In this document: positions 32,143 to 36,964 of the stretch, one piece after another
Numbering within the stretch: the stretch's first letter is position 1
Layout: the number at the start of each line of letters is the position of its first letter
Source of the DNA: Candidatus Latescibacterota bacterium
GTDB taxonomy: Bacteria; Latescibacterota; UBA2968
Assembly (NCBI GenBank): GCA_022822565.1
Contig: JAJEAX010000049.1
Coordinates: forward strand, 1-36,964
DNA length: 36,964 bases
Direction of reading: 5' to 3'
Position numbers and translations under genes: made by a program
The notes under the pieces: generated by a model
The model's input: only the letters and a program-made list of their open reading frames with translations
What the model was told of the DNA's origin: nothing
Database searches by the model: none

Positions 32143-33372
32143 AACCAAATTCCCCTCCGCCCGGCTATTTCTCCCCACAACAGTAACAGCCCTGTCCATC
32201 CCCACACAAAGATTACCACTAATCATATTATAGTCACTCGCGCCACTCTCCTCAATACCCTTCAACTGCGTCGGCTTTTCCTGATCGTCTGCACACCGAT
32301 TGCCCTGCACAATCGAATGCGTCAAATCGTGTACGCGGATCCCGGGATATTCTCCCTTTTCCGCCCGGGAATTGCTCAGCAACAAATTCCCCGTAATCAC
32401 CTGCTCATCCCCTCTATTTGCATCTATCCCACACATCCCATTGTACGAACACACATTATTACTCACAATATTGTGATGATCCCCGCCATTTGCCACACCG
32501 CCAATCCCGTGTTGTCCATTTTCGGAAAACACGCTATCACTACACACCGAATGATGCACCCGCGCGCAAAAATAATACCCATCCCCCCCATTTCCCTTCC
32601 CGATATTGTGCGACCACACACTTCGCGCCAACCCCGTTCCGGGATGAAACCCATGCCCGCGACATCCATGAGCCTGACAATGCGCTACCTGGGCATCGCA
32701 ACCGCGCTGAATCCCAAACCCATCGCTGGGCCATCCAAACACCGAACAATTCAGAACGCGTACGCGCTCACAGCCCACAATATGCACCGCCGAATACGTA
32801 AAATCCCACCAATCACCCTCGTAATCCTCGGGACCCTTAATCGTCAAATCTCGTATCTCAATATCCGTCTCACCCTCTGACCATATACAGGGAAACAAAT
32901 TCACCACCCGGGCATTGTCGCACGCCAACAATCGCCGATTAAACGGCACACTCATCCACACGCGATTGCCCACAACCCGCTCGACCTCCCCGTGCGTGCC
33001 CCACCATCCCCTGTGCTTATCGTCGCAAACCCCAATCCCCTCACCCACGCGAAAAGGCGGCTCAGTCTTACAGGTCAACACCCGACCACCTTTGCGAATA
33101 TCTTTTGACAGATAAGCCACCTGCAAAGGCCGAATCCGCAACACCGTCGCTGGCCCATCTCCGATCAAACTCACCCGACTGGGCACGTACAGCGTCTTGC
33201 GCAAAAGATACGTACCCGCTGGAATACGCACCCGACCACCGCTCTCTGGCAACGATGCAACCGCTTCTTCCAATCCACAGGTCATAGATTCCCGATCAAA
33301 AAAATCCGCAGCATTCACCTCATCTCGCGGCGCATCGGGCAACTGAATCTCTCTTGCTGGCATAGCAGACAT
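32140..33372 (-). CDS. Right-handed parallel beta-helix protein (pectate-lyase/NosD-like fold)
   Basis: The 410-residue protein has an opening like pectate-lyase-3 domains, with GGRVRIPAGTYLLRKTLYVP followed by SLIGDG, then serial beta-helix coils with ladder Asn and His residues (for example NIVSNNVCSYNGMCGIDANR). No signal peptide is seen, so it probably stays in the cytoplasm or leaves by another route. Members include carbohydrate lyases, hydrolases and epimerases; no catalytic set is assigned. The first ATG at 33372 has AGGAGG 6-7 bases upstream. It follows the aldolase gene by 17 bases. Confidence 0.85.
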   Translation of the reverse strand: MSAMPAREIQLPDAPRDEVNAADFFDRESMTCGLEEAVASLPESGGRVRIPAGTYLLRKTLYVPSRVSLIGDGPATVLRIRPLQVAYLSKDIRKGGRVLTCKTEPPFRVGEGIGVCDDKHRGWWGTHGEVERVVGNRVWMSVPFNRRLLACDNARVVNLFPCIWSEGETDIEIRDLTIKGPEDYEGDWWDFTYSAVHIVGCERVRVLNCSVFGWPSDGFGIQRGCDAQVAHCQAHGCRGHGFHPGTGLARSVWSHNIGKGNGGDGYYFCARVHHSVCSDSVFSENGQHGIGGVANGGDHHNIVSNNVCSYNGMCGIDANRGDEQVITGNLLLSNSRAEKGEYPGIRVHDLTHSIVQGNRCADDQEKPTQLKGIEESGASDYNMISGNLCVGMDRAVTVVGRNSRAEGNLV

Positions 33373-33389
33373 GACATCCTCCTAATTCT

Positions 33390-34109
33390 CTACGCACTCT
33401 CCAAAAACACCGTCACCCCCATATCGGCGTATTTCTCACGCGTATCCGGTGTGCGGTTGCGATGACAGACCGCCACGCCGGTCCCTTCCAAAGACCTGCA
33501 CAAATACGCGATCGTATCATCCACAGATTTCAACCAGTGTTGCGGATGTGCCTTAATGCTCATAGACAAATCCGTCGGACCCATCGACAAACAATCCACA
33601 CCCGCCTTCGCGAGCAAATGTCCACGCGTTGCAGCCTCTACCGACTCAATCTGCAACCACAAAATCCCAAAGCTATTCCACCAATCCGCGTACTCCTCTG
33701 CCTCTTTACCTTCCGCGCCTCGCCGATGTCCCCCGCCAAAACTGCGCCCTCCAGCCGGTGGATAATAAAAATAGTGCAACGCATCATCAACCGTCTCTTC
33801 CAACTCGGTCTGCGGAATCTCGATCCCACACGGACCCAAATCGAGATAATTGCCAATCAAATAGGCATTGCGCGTGTGTTTAATCCGAAACTGCACGAAC
33901 ACATCGCGCTCGGCAGCCATATCGCAAAACGCCGCAATGCGCTCTTCGCTCAACGGCGTATGCTGGCTGTCAATAGACACGAAATCGTAATCATCTTTAT
34001 CCATAATCTGATCAAACCGATCCGGCGGTGTATTCGGTGCCATAGACACGCCAATAATGCGTTCCCCATTGCGGTATTTCTGTTTTAGTCCAATTGCATT
34101 TTCAAACAT
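33390..34109 (-). CDS. HpcH/HpaI-type aldolase
   Basis: The 239-residue protein belongs to the class II pyruvate aldolases. The catalytic histidine is in SIDSQHTPLS, where the usual Glu before it is Gln. The metal ligands are likely the Glu in LWLQIESVEA and the Asp in GPTDLSMSI. GGRSFGGG corresponds to the conserved glycine-rich phosphate or pyruvate loop. Family members cleave 2-keto-4-hydroxy acids to pyruvate and an aldehyde. ATG at 34109 has AAAGGAG 6 bases upstream and is preferred to 34115, which abuts it. It lies 11 bases behind the DegT gene. Confidence 0.88.
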   Translation of the reverse strand: MFENAIGLKQKYRNGERIIGVSMAPNTPPDRFDQIMDKDDYDFVSIDSQHTPLSEERIAAFCDMAAERDVFVQFRIKHTRNAYLIGNYLDLGPCGIEIPQTELEETVDDALHYFYYPPAGGRSFGGGHRRGAEGKEAEEYADWWNSFGILWLQIESVEAATRGHLLAKAGVDCLSMGPTDLSMSIKAHPQHWLKSVDDTIAYLCRSLEGTGVAVCHRNRTPDTREKYADMGVTVFLESA

Positions 34110-34120
34110 AACCATCTCCT

Positions 34121-35374
34121 TTAACCGTGATTACTTCTTTCCCATTCCCGAAGCTTATCTGCATTTTCGCGCACCTTCACAAATGCGCGCGACATATCCC
34201 GCATCCGCGTTTCAGAAGCCAGCAAAGCCCTCTGGCTTATCGACAGCCTTTCCCTGCAATACTGCTCGACCTTTGGCAAGTGCAACGAGCGATAATCCTG
34301 TGCCGCATCTGTCCACGCAAAAGGCGTGTAATCGCGCGCTTTCCAATCCTCTTGAAAAACCGGATGTTTGTAAACCGGCACTTCGTAACCCGTACTCACC
34401 GGCACACCTTCAGCGCGTATCGCCCTGACAAATGCATCGCGTGAAACGCCATCAAACGCCTCGGATAAATACCGCGCACCATACACATGCCAGTTGACGC
34501 GGGTTGCGTCTTCCAAGCGGTGAATCGGCTCAATACCCTCAACCTCCGACAACGTGCGCGTCAACATCGCCCCATTTTGTTCGCGGATCTCCGTATGCTC
34601 GGGAATGCGCTTCAACTGGCACAATAAGACCGCAGCGACAAACTCCGTCATCCGGTGGTTCCCACCCCATTGTCGAGATTCCTCCGTACGACCATACCGC
34701 GACCGCCCGACATTGGTCGCACAGCCAATCGCATCGGCAACTGCCTCGTCATTGGTCAGGGCAATGCCCCCATCTCCACCCGTCATATTCTTGCTCTGCT
34801 GAAAAGAAAATCCCGAAGCCAGCCCCCAACTGCCCAGCCCGCGATCCCGATAAGTCGATCCCCACCCGTGCGCCGCATCTTCTAAAATCGCGAGATTGTG
34901 ACGCTCGGCAATATCCAACAACCGCTGGAGGTCACACGCCAACCCACCAAAATGCACTGGCATAATCGCCTTCGTGCGATCTGTAATAAGGCTCTCGACC
35001 TCCGCCACATCGAGATTATTGGTATCCGGATCTATATCGCAAAAAACAACCGTAGCACCTGCTTTTAGAATCCCCGAACACGTACCGATAAATGTATATG
35101 CACTCGTAATCACCTCATCGCCTACACCAATACCCGCCCCGCGACAAATCATCTCCAGAGCCACCGTACCACCCGTACACGCGATCCCGTATTTCGCATC
35201 TTGAAACGCCGCAAATGTCTCTTCAAACTCCTGGCACTTCGAGGAATTGTACCAAGCCCGACTCTCCAGCACCTCAATAAGCGCATCTCTCTCGGCCGCA
35301 TCGTACATCGGCCATAAAATATCATCCTTTTCTTTTACCTCACGCTCGCCACCCAACAGCGCTAACTCTGCCAT
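34121..35374 (-). CDS. DegT/DnrJ/EryC1/StrS-type PLP aminotransferase
   Basis: The 417-residue protein is a sugar or aminocyclitol aminotransferase of the DegT family. The substrate region GTVALEMICRGAGIGVGDEV, the cofactor site ILEDAAHGWG (Asp166) and the Schiff-base Lys195 in FSFQQSKNMTGGDGG are visible. The Gln-Gln-Ser-Lys wording resembles the AHBA-synthase/inositol-type branch. It is likely to aminate a keto-sugar or cyclitol. The open frame reaches 35593, but AAGGAGGG before the ATG at 35374 decides the start, and the longer version would overlap the CinA-type gene. It is part of the minus-strand operon. Confidence 0.92.
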   Translation of the reverse strand: MAELALLGGEREVKEKDDILWPMYDAAERDALIEVLESRAWYNSSKCQEFEETFAAFQDAKYGIACTGGTVALEMICRGAGIGVGDEVITSAYTFIGTCSGILKAGATVVFCDIDPDTNNLDVAEVESLITDRTKAIMPVHFGGLACDLQRLLDIAERHNLAILEDAAHGWGSTYRDRGLGSWGLASGFSFQQSKNMTGGDGGIALTNDEAVADAIGCATNVGRSRYGRTEESRQWGGNHRMTEFVAAVLLCQLKRIPEHTEIREQNGAMLTRTLSEVEGIEPIHRLEDATRVNWHVYGARYLSEAFDGVSRDAFVRAIRAEGVPVSTGYEVPVYKHPVFQEDWKARDYTPFAWTDAAQDYRSLHLPKVEQYCRERLSISQRALLASETRMRDMSRAFVKVRENADKLREWERSNHG

Positions 35375-35388
35375 ATTTCCCTCCTTGA

Positions 35389-35877
35389 TCAATCCCGCTG
35401 CAAACATTCGGCCAGCAGGTCTAATGCTTCGCGGGCAAACACTTCCATATTTTCGCCCCGGTTCTCGCTGCCCGTCGCGATCGCAATCGCACGCTCGATA
35501 TCTGGCCCCACAACGCCGATACACGTATGACCGGGCGGATCGCCGTACCGATTTCCCGTCGGACCAGCCGCGCCCGTCTCGCCGATGCCCCAATCCGCCC
35601 CCAAACGTTCGCGCGCAGCGCGAGCCAGATGCAGTGCGTGCGTCTTTGTCGCAGCCCGCGCCTCGCCCATTGCCGCATCTGAAATAGCCATCAATGTCTG
35701 CTTTGAATCACCCGTATAACACACCCCACCACCCTTGAAATAAGCCGAAGCCCCCGGCACAGCCAAAAGTGCTGCTGAAATAATTCCACCCGCCGAAGAC
35801 TCTGCCACCGACACGGTCTGTCCTTTTTCTTTTAACAATGCACCCACATCTACAGCCATTGTCTTAAAATCCGCCAT
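35389..35877 (-). CDS. CinA C-terminal-domain protein (nicotinamide-nucleotide amidase-like)
   Basis: The 162-residue protein corresponds to the C-terminal domain of CinA alone, as in PncC, which deamidates nicotinamide mononucleotide to nicotinate mononucleotide. VSVAESSAGGIISAALLAVP, then YFKGGGVCYTGDSKQTLM and GETGAAGPTGNRYGDPPG are characteristic. The conserved active-site Ser of AESSAGG is present. It lies 14 bases before the DegT gene and 25 bases after the permease gene on the same strand. Housekeeping NAD recycling or a side function in this operon are both possible. Confidence 0.85.
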   Translation of the reverse strand: MADFKTMAVDVGALLKEKGQTVSVAESSAGGIISAALLAVPGASAYFKGGGVCYTGDSKQTLMAISDAAMGEARAATKTHALHLARAARERLGADWGIGETGAAGPTGNRYGDPPGHTCIGVVGPDIERAIAIATGSENRGENMEVFAREALDLLAECLQRD

Positions 35878-35902
35878 ATTAAACCTCTACATTTTTGGGT
35901 AA

Positions 35903-36964
35903 TTATTCGCCTTCTTCTTTTGACTTTTTCTCTCCCACCGGAGCCTCAACGCGAACCGTTACAATATCCGCATCGTGATATTGCTGGTGACGCACAGACG
36001 ATGTGAAATGCTGAAGCAATCGCAGCGAGATTTCATGCTCCACCGGCATCTCTTCCGTCTGTTCTCTAAGATAGGCCATGCGGTCCTCAATATTCCCCTC
36101 ACCCGTCGAAGCGATAAACTCGAGTTCCGCGCCATTACCGCCATCGCTGTGCACAATTAGAAGCAAGCGTTTCTCCGCCTGTTCGTCCTCCCCTTGCTGA
36201 ATGAGAATCAAGAGGGTTTCTTCGGCAGATAGACAGAGACGATTCGTCATCCCGGCGTCCCAACCCCTGCGCGAAGCGAATTTTTCGAGGAAAGCCATAA
36301 TCTTCGGTAAAGCCTCGACAGTGAGCGCGGTCTCCACGCGCTGCCGGCGCGGTGCTGTCAACTCCATAAACAGCGTCAGGAAAATCGCCGTGAGGCCTCC
36401 GGCCGTCATCCCATTGCCGAGCAACGCTCCCCACCACTCACCGAGATGTTCCGCAAAGATGGCCTGATCCTGAAATCCCACACCAATCCAGAATGCGATT
36501 CCCGCGATCATCGCCTTGCGATAATCTACCCCATCCTGCACGATGATCCGCATACCCACGACAAAGAGAAGTGCAAGCAACACCGTCACATAGGCCCCGA
36601 CCACGGGATTGGGAATAGCCAGAAGGAGGGCCGACACCTTGGGTAGAAAGGACGCCGTCACAAATACGATGCCAATACACACGCCGACGCCGCGCGCGGC
36701 AACGCCGGTGAGTTCCGTGATTGAAACACTTGACGAGTAGGTCGTGTTTGGAACTGTTCCCGCAATGCCAGAAAGCAAGTTGCCCACACCATCTGCGGTG
36801 ACAGCGCCCTGCACCGCGCGAAAATCGGGCGCGCGGGGCGTGCGCCACGAAACCTTCTGGATGGCGATAGAATCGCCTATTGTTTCGATCGCACCGACCA
36901 GGGTCACAAATATGAAGGCGGGAAGAAGCGACCAGAAAACAGGGCCAAAGCTGAAATCAAAACC
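35903..36964 (-). CDS. NCS2-type purine/pyrimidine permease with C-terminal ATPase-like domain (5' part cut off)
   Basis: The frame is open to the window end, so the N-terminal half is missing; 353 codons remain. Residues from the left end carry hydrophobic helices typical of the NCS2/nucleobase-ascorbate transporter family, including GTVPNTTYSSSVSITELTGV in the conserved PN...TG region. About 150 residues follow after the last helix, where an NCS2 protein normally ends: EALPKIMAFLEKFASRRGWD then MTNRLCLSAEETLLILIQQG, like the N-box of HATPase/anti-sigma kinases (SpoIIAB/RsbW), and EISLRLLQHFTSSVRHQQYH. The fusion suggests substrate uptake linked to a signalling module. An ATPase role is inference only. 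Confidence 0.8.
   Translation of the reverse strand, partial: GFDFSFGPVFWSLLPAFIFVTLVGAIETIGDSIAIQKVSWRTPRAPDFRAVQGAVTADGVGNLLSGIAGTVPNTTYSSSVSITELTGVAARGVGVCIGIVFVTASFLPKVSALLLAIPNPVVGAYVTVLLALLFVVGMRIIVQDGVDYRKAMIAGIAFWIGVGFQDQAIFAEHLGEWWGALLGNGMTAGGLTAIFLTLFMELTAPRRQRVETALTVEALPKIMAFLEKFASRRGWDAGMTNRLCLSAEETLLILIQQGEDEQAEKRLLLIVHSDGGNGAELEFIASTGEGNIEDRMAYLREQTEEMPVEHEISLRLLQHFTSSVRHQQYHDADIVTVRVEAPVGEKKSKEEGE

Overview
The window looks like chromosomal DNA of an uncultured, metabolically versatile Gram-negative-type bacterium. It has long genes on both strands, intergenic palindromic repeats and many secreted proteins. The mix of phytanoyl-CoA-dioxygenase-like enzymes, a sulfatase, a LarA-like protein, SUMF1-domain proteins and propeller-type regulators recalls Latescibacterota or Poribacteria-like lineages. 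That placement is inferred from gene content only; there is no rRNA or tRNA here to test it.

Left part (1-9155) is ordinary metabolism: the 5' end of glnE, glnB (PII), a cupin, a HAD phosphatase, a class I aminotransferase, three poorly known genes (one a GIY-YIG nuclease), a LutC-like protein, an NAD(P)-dependent dehydrogenase of the 2,4-diaminopentanoate dehydrogenase type, and glgB.

Middle part (9182-23866) is an accessory island. It opens with a 1050-residue regulator that joins two beta-propellers and a Y_Y_Y domain directly to a sigma-54 AAA+ activator and a Fis-type helix-turn-helix, with no membrane segment or kinase. Right behind it lie repeated CCATATACGG boxes, a terminator, a textbook -24/-12 promoter (12541-12556) and a long structured leader. 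Then come genes for exported proteins: a propeller-repeat protein, two tandem SUMF1/C-type-lectin-fold proteins, a protein of unknown fold, a WG-repeat protein and a MORN-repeat protein. The two SUMF1 paralogues are nearly the same except over 34 codons at the C-terminus, where conserved columns are almost free of adenine. This is the pattern left by a diversity-generating retroelement (DGR), although no reverse transcriptase or template repeat is in the window. The rest of the island holds a toxin-antitoxin pair with a palindromic operator, an IS605-type tnpB element, a two-helix membrane protein, and scraps of other genes that are all 3' ends (FtsX-type permease twice, tyrosine recombinase, WG gene, a nuclease-type tail), set among direct repeats.

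Right part (23867-36964) holds two catabolic or biosynthetic blocks. On the plus strand a good promoter precedes a LarA-like gene, a PhyH dioxygenase, a sulfatase, a sodium:solute symporter, a secreted glycosidase, a 39-residue membrane peptide and an acetyltransferase. On the minus strand a close-packed operon encodes an NCS2 permease with an ATPase-like tail (cut by the window end), a CinA-type amidase, a DegT aminotransferase, a HpaI-type aldolase, a beta-helix protein and a second PhyH dioxygenase. Short composite repeats begin at the stop codons of glnB and of the beta-helix gene.
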